Below are positions 25,255-34,004 of a stretch of 64,000 nt of DNA, in pieces (positions within the stretch are counted from its first letter, which is position 1; each line of letters begins with the position of its first letter). The stretch lies in the NCBI GenBank assembly GCA_965216695.1, contig OZ244212.1, positions 3,472,001 to 3,536,000 on the forward strand, written 5' to 3'. The notes beneath the pieces were generated by a model that was given only the letters and a program-made list of their open reading frames with translations, was not told the origin of the DNA and made no database searches. The DNA comes from G965216695 sp965216695. Its GTDB lineage: Bacteria; Pseudomonadota; Gammaproteobacteria; Pseudomonadales; Azotimanducaceae. The position numbers and the translations under genes were made by a program.

Positions 25255-26712
25255 TCAGGCGTATGCGGGGGGCGGTTCGAAGCGGAAGCCCGATGCTTCC
25301 AGCGCCCGCGCAACACCAATGGTGATCAGGTCAGCGTATTCCGGACCAACGATCTGTACGCCTATGGGCAGCCCGTCGTCGTTCAGGCCGGTTGGTATGA
25401 CGGTAGACGGCAGAAACGCAACACCGGTGAGACCCGCCCAGAACACCTGGTCGAAGTAGGGCAGTTCCGCGTTGTCCACCATGATGGTGCGTTCCGAGAA
25501 CGGGCGGTGGTCGTGTTCGAACGCGGCCGTCGGCATGATCGGCGTAACGAGCACGTCGAACTCTTCGAAGAAGGCGTGCCACTTCCAACGCAAGTGCTGG
25601 CGAAGCTCGTCGGCGCCTTTCCAGTCGCGAAACGACGACAGCTGAGCCCGAAACGTCCGCGCCGCTTGGCTCGCGTCGTCTGCGTCGAGGGAGTCCACAT
25701 ACTCCTGCAGACTGTTGTAGTCCTTCTCCGGCATCCGTGCCGCCATCGTCGCCTGCAACAGGTGCTGGTAGGTTTCGTGGGAGTGCTGAGTGTCGAAATC
25801 CGGGCGGGCGTCGAATGAGACGTCGGCGCCAGCGTCGGCCAGCGCCCGGGCGACGTTCTCCACACGTTGGCGCACTTCGCCGGCCACGGGACACAACGCA
25901 TCGTCCAGCCACACCGCCGCTTTCAGTCCGCGCACCCGGTCGCCACCCGTAACGCTGGCAAGCTCCGGAAGATCCAGGCGGTAACCCCGCGCGACGATCG
26001 GATCCGGCCCCGCGAGCGTACGGAGCGCGCCGTCCAGATCCTCCGCCGAGCGCGCCAGCGGACCGATTACTGAAATATCCGGGGTGGAACGAATGTCGCC
26101 CGGACCGGAATGACCGCGCATCCACAACAGGTTGTGCGTGGGTTTGTGACCGAACACGCCGCAGAAGTGCGCGGGGTTGCGAATCGATCCACCAATGTCC
26201 GAGCCGATCTCGAGCGCGCTCAATCCCGCGGCCAATGCCGCCGCCGAGCCGCCCGACGAACCGCCGGGTACCCGCGCGTGGTTGTACGGGTTATTGGTTG
26301 TGCCATACACGTCGTTGTAGCTCTGGAAATCGGCGAGCGACAGCGGCACGTTGGTTTTACCAAACACCACGGCACCCGCCTGTTTCAGTCGGGTAACCGA
26401 TTCAGCGTCTTCGCGTGCGATGTTCTCTCGCCAGTCCGGATTGCCCCAGGTGGTGGGCGTGCCGCTGAGGTTGTACGACTCCTTGATGGTGGTGGGCACG
26501 CCGGCAAAACGCCCGTCGCCCGCGCCATTCGAATCGACCGCGCTCGCCTGTTCACGTGCTTGGTCCCGGACGTCTACGATCAGGGCGTTCAACTCCGGAT
26601 TGATCCGGTCTACGCGTTCCAGATAGTGCTCGAGCGCTTCGGCGGCAGACACGTCGCCCGCGCGGATCAGTTCGGCGATTTTCGTTGCGGACATGAAGGT
26701 GATGTCGGTCAT
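25255..26712 (-). CDS. Amidase (amidase signature family)
   Basis: A 485-residue amidase. The catalytic Lys is in GVPTTIKESYNLSG (about residue 76), the Ser in VPGGSSGGSAAALAAG (about 155) and the cis-Ser in IGSDIGGSIRNPA. The substrate funnel (GHSGPGDIRSTPDISVIGPLARS) is like that of bacterial fatty-acid or aryl amidases. It differs clearly from the other amidase at 9.9 kb. It lies on the same strand 23 bases before mvaD and may be cotranscribed with the mevalonate genes; a functional link is not obvious. ATG 26712 is preferred over an upstream in-frame ATG at 26760 because the latter has no conserved sequence after it. Confidence 0.9.
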   Translation of the reverse strand: MTDITFMSATKIAELIRAGDVSAAEALEHYLERVDRINPELNALIVDVRDQAREQASAVDSNGAGDGRFAGVPTTIKESYNLSGTPTTWGNPDWRENIAREDAESVTRLKQAGAVVFGKTNVPLSLADFQSYNDVYGTTNNPYNHARVPGGSSGGSAAALAAGLSALEIGSDIGGSIRNPAHFCGVFGHKPTHNLLWMRGHSGPGDIRSTPDISVIGPLARSAEDLDGALRTLAGPDPIVARGYRLDLPELASVTGGDRVRGLKAAVWLDDALCPVAGEVRQRVENVARALADAGADVSFDARPDFDTQHSHETYQHLLQATMAARMPEKDYNSLQEYVDSLDADDASQAARTFRAQLSSFRDWKGADELRQHLRWKWHAFFEEFDVLVTPIMPTAAFEHDHRPFSERTIMVDNAELPYFDQVFWAGLTGVAFLPSTVIPTGLNDDGLPIGVQIVGPEYADLITIGVARALEASGFRFEPPPAYA

Positions 26713-26811
26713 CGGTGCTTCCGGGGTGTGACAGGCGAGGTGAAATGACTGTGACTGCAATGGGTGATTTAATCAAGCAGACCAGAACCGGACGCATTGG
26801 GGGAAAGAAAG

Positions 26812-27834
26812 ATGAACATCAACAGACAGTGGCTGCTGGCCAAGCGGCCTCACGGCATGGTAACCGAAGACAATTTCGAGTATCGCGAGTCGCCGATTCC
26901 GGAGATTGGCGATGGCGAAGTGCTCGTGCGCAACCTGTACTTTTCGTTCGACCCCACCCAGCGCGGTTGGATGGAAGATCGCGAAAGCTATCTGCCGCCC
27001 GTTGCGATCGGCGAACCGATGCGTGCGGGCAGCGTGGGTCAGGTGGCGCAATCCAATGACCCGAATTTCGCGGTGGGCGATCTGGTTCAGACCACCGGCG
27101 GCTGGCAGGACTTTTTGGTGGTTCAGTCCGCCACCGGCGGCATCGGCGGACTCAATAAGCTCCCCGACGGCGTTGCGCCGGAGATGGCGCTGTCGGTTCT
27201 GGGTGTAACCGGGCTGACGGCATACTGGGGCCTTCTGGATCTCGGTCAGCCGAAAGCGGGCGAAACCGTGCTGGTGTCGGGCGCGGCGGGCGCCACGGGA
27301 TCCGTGGCCGGACAGATCGCCCGTATCAAGGGCGCACGCGTCGTGGGCATTGCGGGTGGACCCGACAAGTGTGCGTGGCTGAAGGAGGAAGCGCGTTTCG
27401 ATGATGCGATCGACTACAAGAACGAGGACGTGGCAGCGCGGATCGCCGAGGCCTGTCCGAACCGCGTCGACGTGTTTTTCGACAATGTAGGTGGTTCGAT
27501 TCTCGAGGCCGCGCTGGATCAGATCAACATGCACGCCCGCGTCGTGCTCTGCGGTGGCATTTCCGCGTACAACGCAACCGAGCCCGTGCCCGGCCCGGTC
27601 AATCTGATGAACCTGGTGATCATGCGCGCGCGCATGGAAGGGTTCATTGTGATTGACTATATGGACCGCACACACATTGCGGTGCCGGAACTGCTCGGGT
27701 GGATACAGAGCGGGGAGCTCAAGTACCAGGTGGACGTGCAGGAAGGATTCGAAAACATTCCCGCGACGCTGAACCGGCTTTTCACCGGTAAGAACCTGGG
27801 TAAACAGTTGTTGAAACTCGACGATCCGCAGTGA
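26812..27834 (+). CDS. NADP-dependent oxidoreductase (MDR, prostaglandin/curcumin reductase-like)
   Basis: Zinc-free medium-chain reductase of 340 residues, reducing activated C=C bonds with NADPH. It begins with the family signature RQWLLAKRPHGMVTEDNFEYRE, followed by YFSFDPTQRGWMED, the nucleotide-binding loop LVSGAAGATGSVAGQIARIKGA (Gly-rich), FDDAIDYKNED and VDVFFDNVGGSILEAAL. This is the leukotriene-B4 12-hydroxydehydrogenase / CurA-like branch. ATG 26812 is preceded by a strong purine tract (gggggaaagaaag); the in-frame TTG at 26797 has none. It is divergent from the amidase and 3 bases upstream of the SWIM protein gene. Confidence 0.9.
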   Translation: MNINRQWLLAKRPHGMVTEDNFEYRESPIPEIGDGEVLVRNLYFSFDPTQRGWMEDRESYLPPVAIGEPMRAGSVGQVAQSNDPNFAVGDLVQTTGGWQDFLVVQSATGGIGGLNKLPDGVAPEMALSVLGVTGLTAYWGLLDLGQPKAGETVLVSGAAGATGSVAGQIARIKGARVVGIAGGPDKCAWLKEEARFDDAIDYKNEDVAARIAEACPNRVDVFFDNVGGSILEAALDQINMHARVVLCGGISAYNATEPVPGPVNLMNLVIMRARMEGFIVIDYMDRTHIAVPELLGWIQSGELKYQVDVQEGFENIPATLNRLFTGKNLGKQLLKLDDPQ

Positions 27835-27837
27835 GCG

Positions 27838-29553
27838 GTGGCTGATCCGACGTTGGACCCGGACGCGGCGACCGAGAGGCTGCGGACGCTGGCCGGGGAA
27901 GGCGCGTTCGAGCGCGGGCGCCGACTGTTCGAATCGGAATGTGTGGTTCACCTGGAAGCGGGAGCACGCAAAACGGTTGCCACGGTGCGCGACGGTGAGC
28001 TGTGGAACGTAACGGTGCGCCGCACGCGCCGCGTGTTCGAAGGCAGTTGCAACTGTGCCGACTCTGACGGTTTCGATTTCTGCGCGCACTGTGTTGCCGT
28101 AGCACTCGCTGCGCAACGTCGCGAACAGGAGTTGGCCGAGCTTTCGAACAAGGGCGGCGACGAACGCGTGAGCGCGTTTCTGTCGCAGCAGTCGGCGACG
28201 CAGCTGGTGGAGTGGCTGCTGCAGGCGGCGGAACATGACGAAACGCTGAAGGCAGACCTGGCGCTTCGCGCCGACCTGGCGGCTGGTGATGTGTCTTTGC
28301 GCAAGCTCAAGAGCCAGATCACGAAGGCGATGCCGCTCCGGGACGTTTGGAAGTATGCCCAGGTGCGCCGGTACTTTGCCGGTGCAACGGCGGCGGTCGA
28401 TCGGATTCTTTCTATTGCAGGCGACATTCCCGCAAAAGACCTGCTTGCGCTGGCGGAGCATGGTCTGGACCGCTACTGCCGCATTCTGGAGCGGGTGGAT
28501 GATTCCGGCGGATTCCGCGAAGGGCTGCGTTTCTCGTTGCTCGACCTGTACAAGAGGGCGCTGGGTCGACAGGACTGGCCCGTGGAAGACGTGGCGCGTC
28601 ATCTGCTGCGTCGAATACTGAACGATCCTCTCGATCTGTTCGGTGCATCCAGCGTAGACGCGTTTGCAGACGCGTTGACCGACGACGGTGTGGAGGCGTT
28701 CTACCGGCTCGCGCAACAGCTATGGGACACGCTGCCGGCGTTGACCCAGGGCGCGAGCTTCGATGAGAGATTGCCATACCTGCACGTGCAGAGTCTGCTG
28801 CAACGGCGGGCCGAGGGAGAAGACGATGTGCCGGCTCAGATCGCGCTGCTCGCCAAGACCTGCACCGATACATCGGATTGTCTGAAGCTTGCCCGATTGC
28901 ATCTGCAAAGCGGAGACATCGAGAACGCATCGCGAATGCTCGATCAAGCGGAAGCATGGAACCGGTTCCCGCGATCCGGACCGCAGATTCAGTCAGTGCG
29001 TGTCGATCTTCTCTGCGCGCAGCAAGCGTGGGCGGAAGCTGCGCGTTTGCAGATGTCGCTGGTGTCTGAAGAGCCGAGTTTGGCGGGTGCTGAGCGGTTG
29101 CTGGATATAGCGTCGCAGGCGGACATTCGACGCACGACGCGTGCTGAGCTCGAGTCTGTGCTGAAAGCACGAACAGAACGGGGAAACCCGTGGCAGAGGG
29201 GAACTGCTGCGTGGGTACTCGCCAATGTGTATAGGCATGAAGGTGATCTGGACAATGCGTTCACGCTTTTGGTGGATATCGTAAACAGCGAAGAGCAGTT
29301 GATCGATGCAATCGAGTGGTTCGACGCCGAGCCTCAGAAAGCTACCGAGCTGGCCGAGCGTGCCGCGGAACTGTTGATCTCACACAAGCAACGGTCTTAC
29401 TACAAACGGGCTGTTAGGGTGCTTCTGCAGACGAAACAGTACTACGACGCGGTGAGCGCTGGCGCGTTTGCTGAGGGCGTACAACGGTTGGCCGCGCGCC
29501 ACGCGGCGAAACGATCGCTGGTGGCGATGCTCGAAGAAGTGGCTTCCGGGTGA
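27838..29553 (+). CDS. SWIM zinc-finger domain protein
   Basis: A 571-residue protein with an N-terminal SWIM zinc finger: the CxC...CxHC-type ligands are in FEGSCNCADSDGFDFCAHCVAVALA (read as C-N-C then C-A-H-C) at about residues 63-87. The remainder is all-helical, with repeats resembling tetratricopeptide or HEAT units (LARLHLQSGDIENASRMLDQAEAW; LANVYRHEGDLDNAFTLLVDI). SWIM domains bind DNA or proteins and are found with SWI2/SNF2 helicases; here no helicase partner lies nearby. Starts with GTG 3 bases after the oxidoreductase stop, so it is probably cotranscribed. Confidence 0.85.
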   Translation: MADPTLDPDAATERLRTLAGEGAFERGRRLFESECVVHLEAGARKTVATVRDGELWNVTVRRTRRVFEGSCNCADSDGFDFCAHCVAVALAAQRREQELAELSNKGGDERVSAFLSQQSATQLVEWLLQAAEHDETLKADLALRADLAAGDVSLRKLKSQITKAMPLRDVWKYAQVRRYFAGATAAVDRILSIAGDIPAKDLLALAEHGLDRYCRILERVDDSGGFREGLRFSLLDLYKRALGRQDWPVEDVARHLLRRILNDPLDLFGASSVDAFADALTDDGVEAFYRLAQQLWDTLPALTQGASFDERLPYLHVQSLLQRRAEGEDDVPAQIALLAKTCTDTSDCLKLARLHLQSGDIENASRMLDQAEAWNRFPRSGPQIQSVRVDLLCAQQAWAEAARLQMSLVSEEPSLAGAERLLDIASQADIRRTTRAELESVLKARTERGNPWQRGTAAWVLANVYRHEGDLDNAFTLLVDIVNSEEQLIDAIEWFDAEPQKATELAERAAELLISHKQRSYYKRAVRVLLQTKQYYDAVSAGAFAEGVQRLAARHAAKRSLVAMLEEVASG

Positions 29554-29589
29554 ACGAAATATCAATTAGAAAGCTGGGTTTCCGTGATA

Positions 29590-29609
29590 TACTGTACGTA
29601 TATACAGTA
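29590..29609. promoter_or_regulatory. LexA (SOS) box upstream of the HNH gene
   Basis: The sequence TACTGTACGTATATACAGTA is a 20-base near-perfect palindrome with CTGT-N8-ACAG spacing, the LexA operator of gamma- and betaproteobacteria; it matches the Escherichia coli consensus at every outer position. It ends 19 bases before the ATG of the DUF222/HNH gene. A possible -10 element (TATACT, 29588-29593) overlaps it, so bound LexA would block transcription. SOS induction of the downstream gene is the natural reading. Confidence 0.85.
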
Positions 29610-29628
29610 TTAAAATTGGAGCCTGACT

Positions 29629-30777
29629 ATGACCACAGACATTCACCAGTTTGTGCCAATCGACAACCTCGAGGCCGATCTGCTCGACGCGCTTGCGGCC
29701 GTCTCACAATCTGAACAACGCTTTCTAAAGCTGCTGCGCGAGTTCGACTGGCGCCAGGGTTGGAAAGCGTACGGCAACGCGGATTGCGCGGGCTGGCTTG
29801 CGTGGCGGTGCAAGATCTCGCGCGGTACTGCGGTTGAAAAGGTTCGCGTCGCAAAAGCGCTTTGGGTACTACCGTGCATTGATGCGGCGTTTGCTGAGGG
29901 CCAGCTCACCTACTCTCAGGTGCGTGCAGTTACACGCGTGGCAAGCGCGACCAATGAATCGCATTTGTTGGACTTTGCGTTGGGCTCGACGGCCGACCAG
30001 CTGGAACAGTATTGCAGCCGGCTGCGCAATGGCGATCCGCAGGAATCGGACTCTCTGGCGCGCCGCCAACGGGAGCGGCGATCGCTGACCCGATACGTGA
30101 GGTCGGACGGGTCGGGGACGCTTACCGTGGATCTTCCCGCGGCGGAACTGCAGCTGGTGTTGTGTGCGCTGGAGAAGATGGCGTCGGCGCTACCCGACGA
30201 TTCCGAACGATCCTTGTTTGCCAAAGGTGCGGACGCGCTGGTGGCCATGGCGCAGGCTCAATTGGGCGGCGCAGGTGAAGGCGCGTCAAACGGCAGCGCC
30301 GGGTACGAAGTGCTGGTGCACGTGGATGCCTCGGCATTGTCAGCCAGTTCCAAGCCTTCCGCGGAAGGCGGGTGTTCGGATCTACCGGTTACGGTCGTCA
30401 AACGTCTGTGTTGCGACGGCGCCGTTCGCGCGCTGGTTGAGGACGAGCAGCACAACCCAATTGATGTGGGACGACGACAGCGTACGGTTTCCACCGCTTT
30501 GAAACGTGCGCTGCAGGCCCGGGACGGGTTCTGCCGCTTTCCCGGGTGCCATCACAAGCGGTACATCGATGCGCATCACATCCGGCATTGGGCCGATGGA
30601 GGTGAAACGAACCTGGACAACCTGATACTGCTGTGCAGCCACCATCACGCGCTCGTGCACGAAGGCGGATACTCGATCCAGCGCTGGCATGACGGTTCGC
30701 TGTACTTCAAGCGCCCCGATGGCCGACCGCTTACAGCTCGACTTTCAGCGGAAAGTCGGCGGGCGTCCGTTGTGTAG
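29629..30777 (+). CDS. DUF222-like protein with C-terminal HNH endonuclease domain
   Basis: A 382-residue protein. The N-terminal two thirds resemble DUF222 (13E12-repeat type): GWKAYGNADCAGWLAWRCKISRG, VRVAKALWVLPCIDAAFAEGQLTYSQVRAVTR. The C terminus is a full HNH nuclease: CRFPGCHHKRYIDAHHIRHWADGG followed by NLDNLILLCSHHHALVHEGGYSI, with the zinc-like Cys, the catalytic HH and the final H of the motif. It should be a DNA-binding nuclease, of unknown role. A LexA box directly upstream suggests that DNA damage induces it. Multicopy DUF222-HNH genes are frequent in actinobacteria and some gammaproteobacteria. GGAG lies eight bases before ATG 29629. Confidence 0.9.
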   Translation: MTTDIHQFVPIDNLEADLLDALAAVSQSEQRFLKLLREFDWRQGWKAYGNADCAGWLAWRCKISRGTAVEKVRVAKALWVLPCIDAAFAEGQLTYSQVRAVTRVASATNESHLLDFALGSTADQLEQYCSRLRNGDPQESDSLARRQRERRSLTRYVRSDGSGTLTVDLPAAELQLVLCALEKMASALPDDSERSLFAKGADALVAMAQAQLGGAGEGASNGSAGYEVLVHVDASALSASSKPSAEGGCSDLPVTVVKRLCCDGAVRALVEDEQHNPIDVGRRQRTVSTALKRALQARDGFCRFPGCHHKRYIDAHHIRHWADGGETNLDNLILLCSHHHALVHEGGYSIQRWHDGSLYFKRPDGRPLTARLSAESRRASVV

Positions 30778-30787
30778 CTACCACCCT

Positions 30788-32023
30788 TTAGCGATTGGCT
30801 TCCGGCAAGCCGATCGCGCCGGATTCGTTGAGTTTTTCCAGGGCTTCAGGGCTGTATCCGACTGATCCGAGTACGTCACGCGTGTGCTCACCCAGCGTTG
30901 CAGCGCGATCGCGTATGCGCGTGGGGGTCCGTGAGAATTTGGCCGCCGGGCCGGTCAGGGGTGCTTCACTGCCGTCAGAGAGCGTTACCGTTTGCAGCAT
31001 GTCGCGGGAGTGCACGTGCCGTTCTTGCGCAGCTTCCGCAAAGCTGTTGACGCGCGTTGCCGGTAACCCGGCGTCGGCGAATGCGTTGACTACATCGACA
31101 ACCGACCGAGTGCCACAGAAGTCCGCCATAACCGCGTTCAACTCGTCGCGCGCACCGATGCGCTGAGCCCCGGTCATCTCCGCGAGGTCCGGACGATCCA
31201 GTAGTCCGTTGCAGAGCGTCTGCCAGTGCGTGTCCAGCAGCACGCCTGCGAACACGTAGCCGTCGGTGCACTGGTACCGGTCGACCGGTACGGCTATGGA
31301 AAACTGGTTGCCCATGCGTTCGAGTGGCATGTTGAGGGCACCTGACGTGAGGTAACCGTTGCTCTGGAACATGACGGCGTCCACGAGGGCAACGTCTACG
31401 TGTTGGCCTTCCCCGGTTCGATCCCGGTGGCGCAGTGCCGCCAACGCACCGAGGGCGCCGTGCAGTCCGCCGAGGTCGTCGCCGAAATAGGTCGGCGCTT
31501 TGGTTGGCCCAAGCTCCGGTTCGCCATTCAACGACGACCATCCGCTATAGTGCTGCGCAACCGGGTCGTAACCAACGCGGTCGCTGTATGTGCCGAACTG
31601 GCCGAAACCGCTTACCGACACGTACACAATGTCCGGCTTTACCGCCTTCACGTCCGCGTAGCCGACGCCCCACTTAGCGAGGGTTCCGGGCCGGAAGTTT
31701 TCCACGACAACGTCTGCGCTCCTGCAGAGCTGAAGAAACACGTCGCGCCCTTCTGCATGCTGCAGATTGATGCACACGTTGCGCTTGTTGCGGTTGACCG
31801 TTTCGTGCGGCACGGTCAGATTCGAGTTCGGCAGTGCCGGCGGCAGACGTCTGCCGACTTCGCCATCAGGATGTTCCACCTTGATTACGTCAGCGCCGAG
31901 ATCGGCAAGTACGCAGCCGGCCATGGGCCCAGCCCATGTGGTAGTGGCTTCTACAACGGTGACGCCCGCCAGCGGTCCCGGGAGGTCGGAGCGTGCGTCG
32001 GCATAGAAATCACTTCGTTCCAT
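30788..32023 (-). CDS. CaiB/BaiF-family (class III) CoA transferase
   Basis: A 411-residue class III CoA transferase moving CoA between two acids. The N terminus shows LPGPLAGVTVVEATTTWAGPMAGCVLADLGADVIKVE, the classic family start, followed by LNRNKRNV-like VNRNKRNVCINLQ and VVENFRPGTLAKWGVGY. The catalytic aspartate is likely in YFGDDLGGLHGALGALAAL. Substrates are commonly acyl-CoA catabolic intermediates. It is followed (upstream on the minus strand) by the quinone-oxidoreductase gene with a 17-base gap, so it is probably the last gene of the run MATE, acyltransferase, oxidoreductase, CoA transferase. Confidence 0.9.
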   Translation of the reverse strand: MERSDFYADARSDLPGPLAGVTVVEATTTWAGPMAGCVLADLGADVIKVEHPDGEVGRRLPPALPNSNLTVPHETVNRNKRNVCINLQHAEGRDVFLQLCRSADVVVENFRPGTLAKWGVGYADVKAVKPDIVYVSVSGFGQFGTYSDRVGYDPVAQHYSGWSSLNGEPELGPTKAPTYFGDDLGGLHGALGALAALRHRDRTGEGQHVDVALVDAVMFQSNGYLTSGALNMPLERMGNQFSIAVPVDRYQCTDGYVFAGVLLDTHWQTLCNGLLDRPDLAEMTGAQRIGARDELNAVMADFCGTRSVVDVVNAFADAGLPATRVNSFAEAAQERHVHSRDMLQTVTLSDGSEAPLTGPAAKFSRTPTRIRDRAATLGEHTRDVLGSVGYSPEALEKLNESGAIGLPEANR

Positions 32024-32040
32024 GGTGGCTGGCCTTGTCG

Positions 32041-33012
32041 TCAGGGTAGAAAGATTGTGGAACCGCTGGTTGCCCGGCTCTCGAGCGCCTTGTGTGCTTC
32101 CACGGCGTCCGCAAGCGCGAAGCGCTGATTGACATGAATCTGCACGGCGCCGGATCGTACTACGCTAAAAAGTTCATGGGCCATCGCCTGCAGCTCCCTG
32201 GGGTCACTACTGTAGTGGGCAAGCGATGGTCGCGTGAAAAACAGTGAGCCACGGTGCTGCAGATCATGTGGTTCAACCGCCGGTGCATTCCCAGATGCGT
32301 TGCCATAACTCACGAACATGCCACGCGGCGCGAGCGCATCCAGGCTCTGTTGGTAGGTGGCCTTGCCGACTCCGTCGTAGACAACCTGAACGCCGCGCCC
32401 ATCGGTAAACTCCTTCACGCGCTCCACCACGTTTTCCGATTCGTACACGATGGTGTGGTGCGCGCCGTTCGCGCTAGCCAGCTCCGCCTTTTCCGTTGTG
32501 CCGGCCGTGCCGATCACGGTAGCGCCCAGCTGTGTTGCCCACTGACACAGTATGAGCCCCATCCCGCCAGCGGCGGCATGAATAAGCACCGTGTCGTTGG
32601 GCGAAACCGCATACGTTCGCGTTAGGAGATAGCAGGCGGTTAACCCCTTTAAGGTGGACGCCGCGGCGGTTTCGTCGGTGATTGCGTCGGGGATGCGGAT
32701 GAGCTGCGTTTCCGGCAGCACGTTGTGTGTGGCGTAGCTTCCCAGTCCACCGGCATAGCAAACTCGGTCTCCGGGCTTCAGCGACACCACTCCGTCTCCT
32801 ACAGCATCGACAACGCCGGCGCCTTCCACGCCGATGCGCGATGGAACGGGCAGCTTATAAAGCCCGCTGCGATGATAGGTGTCTATATAGTTGAGGCCGA
32901 TTGCGGTGTGGCGGACCCGAACCTTGCCTGCAGATGGCGCAGGCGGTTCTTCGTCCTCCCACTGCATAACTTCCGGCGGACCCTGTTCGTGGATTCGATA
33001 CAAGCCGGTCAC
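32041..33012 (-). CDS. NADPH:quinone oxidoreductase (zeta-crystallin-like MDR)
   Basis: Zinc-free MDR enzyme of 323 residues. It begins with a YRIHEQGPPEVMQWEDEEPP strand, then VRHTAIGLNYIDTYHRSGLYK, the quinone oxidoreductase signature, and VLIHAAAGGMGLILCQWATQLGA, the NADPH-binding loop. It also shows VQVVYDGVGKATYQQSLDAL. It reduces quinones or enals with NADPH. Start GTG 33012 is preferred to the upstream in-frame codons because a G-rich ribosome site precedes it and GTGA overlaps the stop of the acyltransferase gene, a typical coupling signal. Confidence 0.88.
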   Translation of the reverse strand: MTGLYRIHEQGPPEVMQWEDEEPPAPSAGKVRVRHTAIGLNYIDTYHRSGLYKLPVPSRIGVEGAGVVDAVGDGVVSLKPGDRVCYAGGLGSYATHNVLPETQLIRIPDAITDETAAASTLKGLTACYLLTRTYAVSPNDTVLIHAAAGGMGLILCQWATQLGATVIGTAGTTEKAELASANGAHHTIVYESENVVERVKEFTDGRGVQVVYDGVGKATYQQSLDALAPRGMFVSYGNASGNAPAVEPHDLQHRGSLFFTRPSLAHYSSDPRELQAMAHELFSVVRSGAVQIHVNQRFALADAVEAHKALESRATSGSTIFLP

Positions 33013-34004
33013 TGAATGTCGCCCCCCTTCGAATCGCGCATTGCCGCTACAGTTTGTTGCATGCGGTCCCACTGTGTAAACAGAAAAGCCTGGCGATCGG
33101 GATCTGTCGACGGGATTGCTCCGTATGGGACCCTCCAGAAATGGATTCGAATTTGAGCACCCTGCCAGCTGCCATCCACAAGCGACTGGAATCGCGCGGC
33201 GGGCTCGAAGCCTGTATGAGCGCAGAAGAGTAGATCCCTTTCGGGGTTACCCGCCAACAACGCGAGCGTTCCGCCGAGGCGGGGCGGTAGCAGATCGGGC
33301 CAACGCTCCAGCTGCGAGCGCATCACCGGGTCGTTGGTTCTGGTGTAAATGCGATGATGTTTCTCTGCGGTCCAGCGCGTTCCTTCCGGGTAGATCAGAA
33401 CCGCTTCATCGTTCCCGATGTGTCGCGCAAGCGACTGAATGGCTCGGGTCGCGACCTCCGTATCCGCACCGCGACGATCAACGAAGTAGTTGGGCAGGCG
33501 GTGCCCCACGATGTCTAAGCAGGGATCCCAGAGCAACTCCTTTTTCAACACGTAGCGCAACCGTACCCGCCGCGGCACGGCGTAGAAGGCCATTGGAATG
33601 ACCGTGTCAGCCATGCTGGTGTGTCTGGGCAGAACATGCGCCGCGGATCCCTCAAGTGCGTCCTGGCCCGATATCTCGAAACGCAAAGCGAAGATACGTT
33701 CGGCCAAACGGGTTAGGCGGATCACCCACCAGCACTGAAGCTCGTAATTATCCTGGAGAAATGCATGCGCGGACGCGCGTCGTCCGATTGGAATATGTTT
33801 CATCCAGATAAAACCTGAAATCAATATTCCGGCCGTTTCACACCACAGATAACCGACAAAAAAACTCAATGCGCGCGGTGCGCCCCGCCAGGATTTCCAC
33901 CGGGCAGCCACCAGGGCGACCGCGCCGATAATAGGAAACAGCAGGGTAAGCAGTAGCGTTGCCGCTATGTATGTGGGAATGGAGACGAGGCGCCTAAGGA
34001 TCAT
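33009..34004 (-). CDS. PlsC-like 1-acyl-sn-glycerol-3-phosphate acyltransferase family protein
   Basis: Membrane-associated acyltransferase of 331 residues. It begins with two hydrophobic helices (ILRRLVSIPTYIAATLLLTLLF; then ALSFFVGYLWCETAGILISG). The acyltransferase motifs are VLPRHTSMADTVIP (HxxxxD, about 118-125) and AVLIYPEGTRWTAEK (the PEGTR motif), with FVDRR between. The substrate could be lysophosphatidate or another lipid or a natural product. ATG 34004 lies 11 bases inside the end of the MATE gene, so it is cotranscribed with it. The base composition begins to fall here compared with the left flank. Confidence 0.87.
   Translation of the reverse strand: MILRRLVSIPTYIAATLLLTLLFPIIGAVALVAARWKSWRGAPRALSFFVGYLWCETAGILISGFIWMKHIPIGRRASAHAFLQDNYELQCWWVIRLTRLAERIFALRFEISGQDALEGSAAHVLPRHTSMADTVIPMAFYAVPRRVRLRYVLKKELLWDPCLDIVGHRLPNYFVDRRGADTEVATRAIQSLARHIGNDEAVLIYPEGTRWTAEKHHRIYTRTNDPVMRSQLERWPDLLPPRLGGTLALLAGNPERDLLFCAHTGFEPAARFQSLVDGSWQGAQIRIHFWRVPYGAIPSTDPDRQAFLFTQWDRMQQTVAAMRDSKGGDIQ

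Noticed and set aside
26773..28716. A 647-codon minus-strand open frame
   Set aside because: It is antisense to the oxidoreductase and SWIM genes; composition is biased and no domain is visible.
29554..29628. The LexA palindrome as a transcription terminator of the SWIM gene
   Set aside because: The symmetric sequence is A+T-rich, has no stable GC stem or U tract, and matches the LexA operator exactly in spacing.
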